In this document: positions 1-7,506 of the stretch, one piece after another
Position numbering within the stretch: position 1 is the first letter of the stretch
How the letters are laid out: every line of letters begins with the position of its first letter
From: Streptomyces scopuliridis RB72
GTDB lineage: Bacteria; Actinomycetota; Actinomycetes; Streptomycetales; Streptomycetaceae
Assembly: GCF_000718095.1 (NCBI RefSeq)
Contig: NZ_JOEI01000018.1
Span: forward strand, 317,530 to 381,529
Length of the DNA: 64,000 nucleotides
Direction: 5' to 3'
The notes under the pieces: generated by a model
Databases searched by the model: none
Told to the model about the DNA's origin: nothing
Seen by the model: the letters and a program-made list of their open reading frames with translations, nothing else
Position numbers and translations under genes: made by a program

Positions 1-3
1 GGC

Positions 4-747
4 TCAGCCCTTCCGACCCACTGCCGTGACCAGGACGGCCACCGAAGGCGCGCCCGGCAGCTCCGCCGTGAGTCTTGCCCGTACCGCCCGCGCCACCTCC
101 AGCGGGCGGTGCCCGGCCGCCGTCGCCAACTCCAGCCGGACATGTCCCGGAGTGGTGACCACCGCGCCGCCCAGCGTTCTGGTCGGATACGCGACGCCCG
201 GGACCGCTGCCGCCAGCAGCTCCGGCTCGCCCTCCGGGGCGGCGGCCCGTACGTCGGCCGGCCGTCCCTCGTCCGGCCCAGCGGGCGCGGCTCCGTCCCG
301 CGGTCTCTCCAGGGCTTCTCCGGAGGGATCGAGCAGGGCCGTCACCCGTAGATCGACCTCCTCGACCCGTAGCCCCAGCCGCTCCGTCGCACAGGCGAAC
401 AACACCCCGCGCAACCGCTCCGCCACAGCGGGCAGCGGCTCGGCGGGGCCCGCCGCGAACTCCCCGTCGATCCGTAGCGGACCGGGCGGCAGAGCGCTGG
501 GCGGGGGCGGTACGGCGGGGAGACCGGCTCCGTCCGGATCGGTCAGCGAGAGCCGCAGCCGGCCGAGCACGGCACCCGCCACCCCCGCCGCTGCCAGACG
601 CAATTCGTCCGTCGCCGCGCGCTCCGACAGCCACGCGCCGTCCCGCGCCCCGCCCAGCGGAAGCAGCCTGCCCAGGCCGAGTCGTTGTCGTACGGCGGCC
701 GCCCATCCGCCGGTGCCGAGCCCATCGGAACTGTGCGCAGTCGTCAT
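4..747 (-). CDS. nucleopolyhedrovirus P10-family-like protein with two Asp23-like segments
   Basis: A 247-residue soluble protein, divergent from the alkaline-shock operon that starts at 836. The sequence shows two related segments. The first, about residues 40-130, ends in a VEEVDLRVTALL-type strand. The second is the C-terminal 70 residues and holds AAAVPGV, HVRLELATA and VAVLVTAVG. Both have the strand-helix-strand look of Asp23 domains, joined by a Pro/Ala-rich linker. From memory, Streptomyces annotations call the homologue beside Asp23 genes a 'nucleopolyhedrovirus P10 family protein'; that name is not informative. The ATG at 747 directly follows GGAGGA; an ATG 45 bases upstream is also possible. 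Function unknown; a role linked to the Asp23 complex is inferred from neighbourhood and domain similarity. Confidence 0.7.
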   Translation of the reverse strand: MTTAHSSDGLGTGGWAAAVRQRLGLGRLLPLGGARDGAWLSERAATDELRLAAAGVAGAVLGRLRLSLTDPDGAGLPAVPPPPSALPPGPLRIDGEFAAGPAEPLPAVAERLRGVLFACATERLGLRVEEVDLRVTALLDPSGEALERPRDGAAPAGPDEGRPADVRAAAPEGEPELLAAAVPGVAYPTRTLGGAVVTTPGHVRLELATAAGHRPLEVARAVRARLTAELPGAPSVAVLVTAVGRKG

Positions 748-835
748 TCCTCCAGCCTGCCGCATCCATGGGGCGGGACGGGGCAAGCGCACCTAGTGTG
801 GGCAGCGGAGTCCACCACCGCCCGGGAAGGAACGA

Positions 836-1333
836 ATGGCGATGTCAGACACCGCACCCCGTAACCAGTCCACGCCGTCAGGCAGAAAGCTGTCGGCCGA
901 CGAGGGGGGTAGTAGCCCCGTCACCAAGCGTGGCGGCGGACCCCCCGCATCCCGCGGCCGAACCACCATCGCCGACGGCGTGGTGGAGAAGATCGCCGGC
1001 CTCGCGGCCCGCGACGTTCTCGGCGTCCACGCCATGGGCAGCGGCATGTCCCGCACCTTCGGCGCCGTACGCGAACGGGTCCCCGGCAGTGCAAAGTCCG
1101 TCAGCCGGGGCGTGAAGGCCGAGGTCGGAGAGGTACAGACGGCGCTCGACCTGGAGATCGTCGTCGACTACGGCGTCTCGATCACCGAAGTCGCCGCCGC
1201 CGTACGGGAGAACGTCATCTCGTCGGTCGAGCGGATGACGGGACTGGAGGTCGTCGAGGTCAACATCGCGGTCATCGACGTGAAGTTGCCCGACGAGGAA
1301 GAGGACGAGGAGTCGGAAACACGGCTCCAGTAA
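836..1333 (+). CDS. Asp23/Gls24 family envelope stress response protein
   Basis: 165 residues. The N-terminal 45 are Ser/Gly/Arg-rich and probably disordered; the Asp23 domain follows (TTIADGVVEKIAGLAARDV, then LDLEIVVDYGVSITEVA and VVEVNIAVIDVKLP). Asp23 proteins in Firmicutes sit at the membrane through AmaP and belong to the cell-envelope/alkaline stress response; the same is inferred here from the linked AmaP-like gene at 2618. GAAGGA lies just upstream of the ATG at 836; an ATG at 842 is an alternative. It is the first gene of a tight five-gene operon. The C-terminus is strongly acidic (DEEEDEESE). Confidence 0.9.
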   Translation: MAMSDTAPRNQSTPSGRKLSADEGGSSPVTKRGGGPPASRGRTTIADGVVEKIAGLAARDVLGVHAMGSGMSRTFGAVRERVPGSAKSVSRGVKAEVGEVQTALDLEIVVDYGVSITEVAAAVRENVISSVERMTGLEVVEVNIAVIDVKLPDEEEDEESETRLQ

Positions 1334-1394
1334 CGTCCGTACGCGGAGTTACGTACCGTACGCGACCGGCAGCGGAGTGGAAGAGGAGCGGCAC

Positions 1395-1586
1395 ATGAGC
1401 ATGGCGGTGGTCGGCCTGTTGGCCGGTATGGCGCTCGGATTCGCCGGGTACTTCGGTGGCTTCGGGGCCTTTGTGCTGGTGGCCGCGCTGGGCGTGATCG
1501 GGTTCGTGGCCGGGCGCTTCCTGGATGGCGATCTCGAACCCGGCGATCTCTTCCGCAGTCGCGACCGCGACGACCGGCGGCGGTGA
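1395..1586 (+). CDS. small two-helix membrane protein of the Asp23 cluster
   Basis: 63 residues: two hydrophobic helices (about residues 3-22 and 24-42) rich in Gly, Ala and Val, then a charged Arg/Asp tail (FRSRDRDDRRR). The ATG at 1395 follows GAGGAG. Its stop overlaps the GTG of the next gene (GTGA). Small membrane proteins of the DUF2273 kind occupy the same slot in many Asp23 clusters, so it is probably a membrane partner of the Asp23 complex; membership of DUF2273 itself is not certain from sequence alone. Confidence 0.8.
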   Translation: MSMAVVGLLAGMALGFAGYFGGFGAFVLVAALGVIGFVAGRFLDGDLEPGDLFRSRDRDDRRR

Positions 1587-1939
1587 CGTGCGTGGCCGTT
1601 GAGCGGGTGGCGGCCGGCGAGCGCGGGGCGACCACGATCGCCGACCGGGTCATCGCGAAGATCGCCGCACAGGCGGCCAGGGAGGCGCTGGACGCCGTAC
1701 CGGAAGGCGGCGCCGCGCCGCACGCCACCGTCACGGTGCACCACGACAGCGCGCGCGTACGGATCGGTGTCGAGCTGGAGTATCCGACCGACATCGGCCG
1801 GCAGTGCGGGGCCGTACGTCTCCGCGTCGTCCAGCGGGTCAAGGCGTTGGCGGACATGGATGTGCCGGAGGTGGTGGTGCGGGTGGAGCGGCTGCACTCC
1901 GACCGGTCGCGTCTCGCGGCGCGGGGGAGGCTCCGATGA
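1583..1939 (+). CDS. second Asp23/Gls24-like protein
   Basis: 118 residues, nearly all one Asp23-type domain. GATTIADRVIAKIAAQAAREA mirrors TTIADGVVEKIAG of the first paralogue, followed by HATVTVHHDSARVRIGVELE, IGRQCGAVRLRVVQRVKALA and VPEVVVRVERLH. It starts with GTG inside the preceding stop codon and ends in an ATGA overlap with the next gene, so translation of the three genes is probably coupled. It lacks the long disordered N-terminus and acidic tail of its paralogue. Likely part of the same membrane-associated stress complex; that role is inferred from the family and operon. Confidence 0.85.
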   Translation: MTCVAVERVAAGERGATTIADRVIAKIAAQAAREALDAVPEGGAAPHATVTVHHDSARVRIGVELEYPTDIGRQCGAVRLRVVQRVKALADMDVPEVVVRVERLHSDRSRLAARGRLR

Positions 1940-2607
1940 GCGGACCCGCGCCCGAGGGGCGAGCCGGGGGTACGGAGCGGGGCGGCGGCGTGGAGGAACG
2001 GGACCCGCCGGACCCCGCCACGCGCTACGAGCCCAGGCCCACGCTGTCGGACGACGACGGCGAACGGGCCGGACGCTTCTGGTCCACGCGCCGGATCCCC
2101 GCGGGGCTGGCCGCGCTGGTCGTTCTCGGCGCGGCGGGACTGCTGCTGTACGACGTCGCGGCGGTACGGGCCGGCCAGCACGCGATGTACTGGCGCCGCG
2201 CGCTCGCCGCGCAACTGGCCAGGCAGCCGCTCGACGAGCCCTGGGTGCTGGTGGCCGCGGGCGTCGCGATGGCGCTCGGCCTGTGGCTCCTCGCGCTCGC
2301 CCTCACCCCCGGCCTGCGCGGACTGCTGCCCATGCGGCGCCACTCCCCGCTGGTACGGGCCGGCATCGACCGCGACGCCGCCGCGCTGACGCTGCGCGAC
2401 CGGGCCATGGAGGTCTCGGGCGTGCAGTCCGCGCGGGTACGGATGGGCCGTTCCAAGGTGAGGCTGCGGGCCGTCTCCCACTTCCGCGAACTCGACGAGG
2501 TACGGGACGACTTGGACACGGCGCTCAGAGCCGGCATCCGCGAACTGGGCCTCGACCGGGCGCCGGCGCTGACGATGCGTGTCCGCAGGCCCGTCAAGAA
2601 GAGGTGA
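1936..2607 (+). CDS. DUF6286-type two-TM protein with C-terminal Asp23-like domain
   Basis: 223 residues. An N-terminal charged cytoplasmic segment of about 50 residues is followed by a TM helix (GLAALVVLGAAGLLLYDVAA), a short loop, a second TM helix (VLVAAGVAMALGLWLLALAL), and a C-terminal domain of about 95 residues (LRDRAMEVSGVQSARVRMG, then ALTMRVRRPVKKR). The C-terminal strand-helix-strand pattern resembles the Asp23 fold of its neighbours. The ATG overlaps the upstream stop (ATGA). From memory, actinobacterial Asp23 clusters carry a DUF6286 protein here. Probably a membrane anchor or regulator of the Asp23 assembly. Confidence 0.8.
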   Translation: MSGPAPEGRAGGTERGGGVEERDPPDPATRYEPRPTLSDDDGERAGRFWSTRRIPAGLAALVVLGAAGLLLYDVAAVRAGQHAMYWRRALAAQLARQPLDEPWVLVAAGVAMALGLWLLALALTPGLRGLLPMRRHSPLVRAGIDRDAAALTLRDRAMEVSGVQSARVRMGRSKVRLRAVSHFRELDEVRDDLDTALRAGIRELGLDRAPALTMRVRRPVKKR

Positions 2608-2617
2608 GGTGACGGGG

Positions 2618-3196
2618 ATGATCCGGGTCGTCAACCGCGTACTGCTGGCTCTGCTCGGTCTGGCGCTGCTCTGCGCGGGCGGCGCGGTGCTGGCGCGCGG
2701 GCTGGACTGGGCGGTGCCGTCCTGGTGGCCGTACAGCGGCCGGCACGATGTGCTGCTGAGCCGCGCCGACCGCGAGCGCTGGCGCGATCAGGGCTGGTGG
2801 TGGCCGGTCGTGATCGCGATCCTGGCGGTGCTGGTCGTGCTGGCTCTGTGGTGGTTCTTCGCCCAGCTGCGCCGGGCCAGGATGGCCGAGGTGCTGGTCG
2901 ACAGCGGCGACGGCGAGGGCGCGTTGCTGCGGGCGCGGGCGCTGGAGAGCGCGATCGAGGACGACGCCGAGTCCCTGGACGGCGTGGCCCGCGCCCGCGT
3001 ACGCCTGACGGGCCGCCGCACCGCCCCGTCGGCCCGCGTACGCCTCCTCATGGAGCCCCACGCGGCCCCGGGCGAGACGCTGAACCTGCTGATGGAGGAG
3101 GCGCTGGAGCGTGGGCGGAGGTCGGCGGGGCTGGGGGAGTTGGGGGCGGAGGTGCGGTTGCGGGCGGTGAGGCATGGGGCGGAGAGGGTGAGCTGA
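2618..3196 (+). CDS. amaP: alkaline shock response membrane anchor protein AmaP-like
   Basis: 192 residues with two membrane helices (about residues 4-24, VNRVLLALLGLALLCAGGAV, and 65-88, WPVVIAILAVLVVLALWWFF) flanking a short loop. A cytoplasmic domain of about 100 residues follows (ALESAIEDDAESLDGVARAR and VRLRAVRHG). AmaP in Staphylococcus tethers Asp23 to the membrane; the topology and cluster position support the same role. The ATG at 2618 follows GAGGTGAGGTGA; a GTG at 2609 is a possible alternative. Last gene of the operon; a long repeat-rich spacer follows. The gene symbol is borrowed from the Firmicutes family. Confidence 0.8.
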   Translation: MIRVVNRVLLALLGLALLCAGGAVLARGLDWAVPSWWPYSGRHDVLLSRADRERWRDQGWWWPVVIAILAVLVVLALWWFFAQLRRARMAEVLVDSGDGEGALLRARALESAIEDDAESLDGVARARVRLTGRRTAPSARVRLLMEPHAAPGETLNLLMEEALERGRRSAGLGELGAEVRLRAVRHGAERVS

Positions 3197-3699
3197 CGGC
3201 GTGCGCCGTGGCCCGCTGCGCGGTGCGTTTTCCCCACCCCGCCCCTTCCCGAATCCGGGGCGCTTGAGGCCGGGCTTCGCCCGGGGCCCGGAGGTGTTGG
3301 CCCCCGGCCGGGGGGTGCCGTTCCGCTGCCCCGCCGTTGCCCGGAACCCGGGGCCATAGGACCGGGCGTCGCCCGTACTCGGGCGGCCGGGGCCGCGCCC
3401 ACCGGCCCGGGGCCGGCGTTGGGCTTCGCCCTGCGACAGCGGTTGTACCGGCTTGCCCCCGCAACGCCTGGTAGCGGGTGAGGGACGCAGTCCCGGTTGG
3501 TCCCGCGCAGCGGAGCGCCGGGGCGGCCGGGGCCGCGCCCACCGGCCCGGGGCTCGCGTTGGGCTTCGCCCTGCGACAGCGGTTGTAGCGGCTCGCCCCC
3601 GGCAAGGCCGGGCAGCGGGTCCGGGGCGGAGCCCCGGTTTCGGGAAGGGGCGGGGTGGGGGAAACGCCCCGCGCAGCGGTCAACGGGCCCCGCCCCGCC
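3197..3699. repeat. convergent intergenic spacer with nested direct and inverted repeats
   Basis: A 503-bp gap between two convergent genes. A direct repeat of about 67 bp occurs at 3381-3448 and again at 3521-3588, 140 bp apart, with few mismatches (shared core ACCGGCCCGGGGC and GGGCTTCGCCCTGCGACAGC). Outside it, an imperfect inverted repeat of about 47 bp pairs 3214-3260 with 3632-3679 (CCCCACCCCGCCCCTTCCCG against its complement). No credible gene is seen. Such GC-rich modules lie between convergent Streptomyces genes; the outer arms could form a very long hairpin that ends transcription from both sides. Streptomyces repeat families are poorly named, so no family is assigned. Confidence 0.75.
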
Positions 3700-4455
3700 C
3701 TAGAAGCCCCGCCGCGCCCCGCCATCCACCGGCACCATCACCCCCGTCAGATACGACGCCGCCGGCGACAGCAAAAACGCCGCCGTCCTGCCGAACTCCT
3801 CCGGCCTCCCATACCTCCGCAGCGGAATCCGCGACTCGTTCGCCGCCCGCGCCGCCTCCCCGTCGCCCGACAGCGCGTCGAGTTCACGGACCCGGTCCGT
3901 GTCGATACGGGACGGCAGCAGGCCAAGCACCCGGATCCCGCGCGGGCCGACCTCGTTCGCGAGGGACTTCGCGAAGCCGGCCAGGCCCGGGCGCAGGCCG
4001 TTGGAGATGGTGAGGCCGGGGACCGGCTCGTGGACCGAGGAGGAGAGGACGAGGCCGATGACACCGCCCTCGCCCAGCTCGGCCGCCGACGCGCGGGCGA
4101 GTCGTATCGCGCCGAGGAAGACGGACTCGAACGCCGTCCGCCACTGCTCGTCCGTGTTGTCCGCGGCGGACCCCGGCGCCGGGCCGCCCACGCTGATCAA
4201 GACGCCGTCGAAGCGGCCGAACCGCTCTTTGGCGGTGGCGATCAGACGTTCCGCCACCGCCGGATCGGCGTTGTCGGCGGCCAGCCCGTACGCGCCGGGG
4301 CCGATCTCCGCGGCCGTCTCCGCGACGCGCTTCTCGTCGCGGCCCGAGATGACGACCTTCGCCCCGTCCGCTGCGAGCGCCTCAGCCGCCGCGCGGCCCA
4401 GCCCCCGCGATCCACCGGTGACAACGTATACGCGGTCCTTCAGTCCCAGATCCAT
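3700..4455 (-). CDS. SDR family oxidoreductase lacking the YxxxK catalytic pair
   Basis: 251 residues with a classical SDR Rossmann start (VTGGSRGLGRAAAEALAADG), a sugar/NAD-binding Asp-Asn region (LAADNADP), the conserved Ser strand (GLVLSSSVHEP) and the C-terminal SYLTGVMVPVDGGARRGF. At the catalytic position the residues are SNGLR instead of YxxxK: Tyr is replaced by Ser and Lys by Arg, with normal spacing to the FAKSLANEV helix. The protein probably binds NAD(P) but should not use the standard SDR mechanism. It ends 4 bp from the downstream GH15 gene start. Substrate unknown. Confidence 0.85.
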   Translation of the reverse strand: MDLGLKDRVYVVTGGSRGLGRAAAEALAADGAKVVISGRDEKRVAETAAEIGPGAYGLAADNADPAVAERLIATAKERFGRFDGVLISVGGPAPGSAADNTDEQWRTAFESVFLGAIRLARASAAELGEGGVIGLVLSSSVHEPVPGLTISNGLRPGLAGFAKSLANEVGPRGIRVLGLLPSRIDTDRVRELDALSGDGEAARAANESRIPLRRYGRPEEFGRTAAFLLSPAASYLTGVMVPVDGGARRGF

Positions 4456-4459
4456 GGTC

Positions 4460-6244
4460 CTATCCTGCCGTGCCGGTCCCGGCGAGGGTCAAGGCGGTCA
4501 CCACCAGCCCGAGATGGCTGAACGCCTGCGGATAGTTGCCGAGGTGCCGCCGCGCCACCGGGTCGTACTCCTCCGCCAGCAGCCCGACGTCATTGCGCAG
4601 CGCGAGCAGCCGCTCGAACAGCTCCGCCGCCTCCTCCGTACGCCCCGTCATATGGAGCGCGTCGGCCAGCCAGAACGAGCAGACCAGGAACGTTCCCTCG
4701 CCGCCCGGCAGCCCGTCCACCGAAGGGCCCGTCGTGGTGTAGCGCCGCAGGAAGCCGCCTTGCTCCAGCTCGGTCCGTACCGCGTCGACCGTGCCGATGA
4801 CCCGGGGATCGTCCGGCGGCAGAAAACCGACCCGGGGGATCAGGAGCGTCGCCGCGTCCAGCTCGGCGGAGCCGTACGACTGCGTGAAGGTGTTGCGCTC
4901 CGGGTCGTAACCCCGTTCGCACACCTCCCGGTGCACCTCGTCCCGCATCGCGCGCCAGCGCGTCACGTCCCCGCGGAGCGACGGATCGTCCTCCAGCGTC
5001 TGGACGGCACGGTCGGCGGCGACCCATGCCATCACCTTGGAGTGCACGAAGTGCTGGCGCGGCCCGCGCACCTCCCACAGGCCCTCGTCCGGCTCGCGCC
5101 ACTTCGACTCCAGGAAGCCCAGCAGGCTGAGCTGGAGGCTCCAGGCGTGCGGCTGCGCGGGGAGACCCGCGGTCCGTGCCACATTGAACGAGTCCATCAC
5201 CTCGCCGTACACATCCAGCTGGAGCTGATCGACCGCGTTGTTGCCGGTACGGACCGGGGCGGAGCCCGCGTACCCCCGCAGCCACGGCAGTTCGCTCTCC
5301 GGCAGCCGGCGCTCGCCGCCGAGTCCGTACATGATCTGAAGATCGGCCGGGTCGCCCGCGACCGCGCGCAGCAGCCAGTCGCGCCAGGCCGCCGCCTCCT
5401 CCAGATAGCCGGCCGACAGCAGCGCCTCCAGCACCAGCGTGGAGTCACGCAGCCAGCAGTAGCGGTAGTCCCAGTTCCGTACGCCGCCCAGATCCTCCGG
5501 CAGGGAGGTGGTGGGCGCGGCGACGATCCCGCCGGTCGGGCCGTACGTGAGCGCCTTGAGCGTGATGAGGGAGCGCATGACGGCCGCGCGGTGCGGACCC
5601 TGGTAGCGGCAGCGCTCCGCCCAGCTCTTCCAGTCCTCCAGACTGCGCGCCAGCGCCCTGTGCGGATCGACACGCCTCGGGCGCGGCTTGTGCGAGGGGT
5701 GCCAGGTGAGGACGAACGCCACCTTCTCGCCCGCGCCGACGGTGAACGACGACCGTGTGCTGAAGTGCTGACCCCACGTCTTGACCGGGGGCTCGCTGCG
5801 CAGCCAGACGGAGTCGGGGCCCGCGACCGCCACCCGGTGGCCCTCCGCCCGGCGCATCCAGGGCACCACCGAGCCGAAGTCGAAGCGCAGCCGGATCGTG
5901 GCACTCATGTCCACCGACCCGCTGACCCCCTCCACGATCCGCATGATCTCGGGAGCCCTGTCGCGCTGTGGCATGAAGTCGACGACCTTGACGGTGCCGG
6001 TCCGGGTCTCCCACACGGATTCCAGCACGAGCGAGTCACCCACATAGGCGCGCCGCGTGCACTCGCGCCCGTCGGTGGGGGCGAGCCGCCAGTGGCCGTT
6101 CTCCTCGCCCCCGAGCAGCGCGGCGAAGCAGGCCGCCGAGTCGAAGCGAGGAAGGCACAGCCAGTCGATGGAGCCGTTCCGGCCGACCAGGGCGGCGGTC
6201 TGGAGATCGCCGATAAGTGCGTAGTCCTCGATGCGTTGGGTCAC
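4460..6244 (-). CDS. glycoside hydrolase family 15 protein (glucoamylase/trehalase-like)
   Basis: 594 residues, normal for bacterial GH15. The N-terminal beta-sandwich region begins IEDYALIGDLQTAALVGRNG and SIDWLCLPRFDS. The (alpha/alpha)6 catalytic barrel carries NWDYRYCWLRDSTLVLEALL (acid region) and GLLAEEYDP (probable catalytic base Glu) near the end. GH15 enzymes cut terminal alpha-glucosyl units from starch, glycogen or oligosaccharides, and some actinobacterial members act on trehalose; the substrate cannot be read here. No signal peptide, so cytoplasmic. It lies head-to-tail upstream of the SDR gene with a 4-bp gap, probably co-transcribed. Confidence 0.92.
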   Translation of the reverse strand: MTQRIEDYALIGDLQTAALVGRNGSIDWLCLPRFDSAACFAALLGGEENGHWRLAPTDGRECTRRAYVGDSLVLESVWETRTGTVKVVDFMPQRDRAPEIMRIVEGVSGSVDMSATIRLRFDFGSVVPWMRRAEGHRVAVAGPDSVWLRSEPPVKTWGQHFSTRSSFTVGAGEKVAFVLTWHPSHKPRPRRVDPHRALARSLEDWKSWAERCRYQGPHRAAVMRSLITLKALTYGPTGGIVAAPTTSLPEDLGGVRNWDYRYCWLRDSTLVLEALLSAGYLEEAAAWRDWLLRAVAGDPADLQIMYGLGGERRLPESELPWLRGYAGSAPVRTGNNAVDQLQLDVYGEVMDSFNVARTAGLPAQPHAWSLQLSLLGFLESKWREPDEGLWEVRGPRQHFVHSKVMAWVAADRAVQTLEDDPSLRGDVTRWRAMRDEVHREVCERGYDPERNTFTQSYGSAELDAATLLIPRVGFLPPDDPRVIGTVDAVRTELEQGGFLRRYTTTGPSVDGLPGGEGTFLVCSFWLADALHMTGRTEEAAELFERLLALRNDVGLLAEEYDPVARRHLGNYPQAFSHLGLVVTALTLAGTGTAG

Positions 6245-6286
6245 GCCAGGGCTGTTCCCGTACGGCGCGGGCGTTAAGCAGCGGTC

Positions 6287-7090
6287 TCAGACGGCCGCGG
6301 GCTCCTGCGCGGATTCGGCGTCGGCGGCGCTCCGCTCGGCCTTCGCCGCCGCGCGGTCGCGGAGCTCACGGCGTACGAGAATCACCCAGCCGACGGGTAC
6401 GGCGGCCACGAACAGCCACCACTGGACCGCGTACGCCATATGGGGGCCGATCGAGCTGTCGTCGGGGTCCGGGATCTGCTCGGGACTGCCACCGGCCGGT
6501 TCGGGTGAGATCTGCTCGACATAGCCGCCGAGGACGGTACGGCCCAGCTCTTCCCGCTGCTGCGCGCTGTTGATCAGCATGACCTGGCGGGGCGGAAGAT
6601 CCCGCAGGTCCTTGATACCGCTGGCCGCCGAGGTCTCGTCCGCCTTCAGCCGGCCGGTGATGGTGACCTCGCCCTTGGGCGCCGCCGGGATGTCGGGGAA
6701 GGCCCGCTGGTCGCCGCCGAAGGGGATCCAGCCGCGGTTCACGAGGAGCGCGCGGCCGTCCTTCAGGATGAAAGGGGTCAGAACGTGGAAGCCGACCTGG
6801 TCGTCGATCGAAGTCCTGCGGCGTACGACGACCTCGTGCGCGGGGTCGAACGTGCCGGTGGCGGTGACACGGCGCCAGTAGTCGTCACGCGGGACGGTGT
6901 GCCCGGGGGCCGTCAGATCCGTGACCGGGACGGGCTTCGCCGCGAGGTTGCCCGAGATCAGTGAGTTCTGGGCGACCTTGTGCTCATGGCGGTGGTACTG
7001 CCAGAAACCCAGCTCGATCATCGCGGGGATGAGGGCGAGGGCCAGGAGGGTGAGGATCACCCACTGCCGGGACAACAGGAAGCGGTACAC
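6287..7090 (-). CDS. SURF1 family protein (cytochrome oxidase assembly)
   Basis: 267 residues with the SURF1 layout: an N-terminal membrane helix (WVILTLLALALIPAMIELGF) followed by WQYHRHEHK, an extracytoplasmic domain with DDQVGFHVLTPFILKDG and LVNRGWIPFGG, and a second helix near the C-terminus (WWLFVAAVPVGWVILVRREL). SURF1 proteins assist haem a insertion and assembly of aa3-type cytochrome c oxidase. The conserved N-terminal helix followed by a WQ..R motif and the NRGW strand are diagnostic. The C-terminal tail is Ala/Glu-rich and cytoplasmic. No oxidase genes lie nearby. Confidence 0.93.
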   Translation of the reverse strand: MYRFLLSRQWVILTLLALALIPAMIELGFWQYHRHEHKVAQNSLISGNLAAKPVPVTDLTAPGHTVPRDDYWRRVTATGTFDPAHEVVVRRRTSIDDQVGFHVLTPFILKDGRALLVNRGWIPFGGDQRAFPDIPAAPKGEVTITGRLKADETSAASGIKDLRDLPPRQVMLINSAQQREELGRTVLGGYVEQISPEPAGGSPEQIPDPDDSSIGPHMAYAVQWWLFVAAVPVGWVILVRRELRDRAAAKAERSAADAESAQEPAAV

Positions 7091-7209
7091 GCCTTTGACG
7101 GTACCCGGCGCGGGCCGACGGATCTGACGGGGGGTGGCGGACCTGACGGGGGTGGTGGACCTGAGGGGGCTGGCTGACGGGAGAGGGAGGCGGACCCGGG
7201 CCCGGTCCG

Positions 7210-7443
7210 TCAGACGTGGTCGATGACCCCCGCCCTGCCGTCGGCGCGCGCGCAGTGCGCACCGCAGTACCAGTGGCCCTCGGCCTCGACGCCCTGTCCG
7301 ATGATCTGGACCCGGCAGTGTTCACAGATGGGCGCCATGCGGTGGATGGCGCAGGAGAAGCAGTCGAAGACATGCACCGCGCCCTGCGCGTGCACCTCGA
7401 AGGACATCCCGTAATCGTTTCCGCAGACCTCGCAACGTGCCAT
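7210..7443 (-). CDS. small cysteine-rich zinc-binding protein (prokaryotic metallothionein-like)
   Basis: 77 residues with nine Cys plus several His: MARCEVCGNDY, DCFSCAIHRMAP, CEHCRVQIIGQGVEAEGHWYCGAHCA. The CxxC pairs and the CAIH/CAHC motifs resemble the short actinobacterial proteins often labelled 'prokaryotic metallothionein', so it probably binds zinc or another soft metal. The ATG at 7443 is chosen because family members start MARCEVCG. It is 63 bp downstream of the DEDDh exonuclease on the same strand, so may be co-transcribed. Function beyond metal binding is not shown. Confidence 0.8.
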   Translation of the reverse strand: MARCEVCGNDYGMSFEVHAQGAVHVFDCFSCAIHRMAPICEHCRVQIIGQGVEAEGHWYCGAHCARADGRAGVIDHV

Positions 7444-7506
7444 GCGCCACAGAGTGGGACGGGGGGCGGTGGTACGCGAGCGGCCCGCTGGCGCGTCGCC
7501 CGCCAA

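Noticed and set aside
3899..6277. Long plus-strand open frame antisense to the GH15 gene
   Set aside because: High-GC shadow frame; lacks RBS and family motifs, while the opposite strand encodes an intact GH15 protein.
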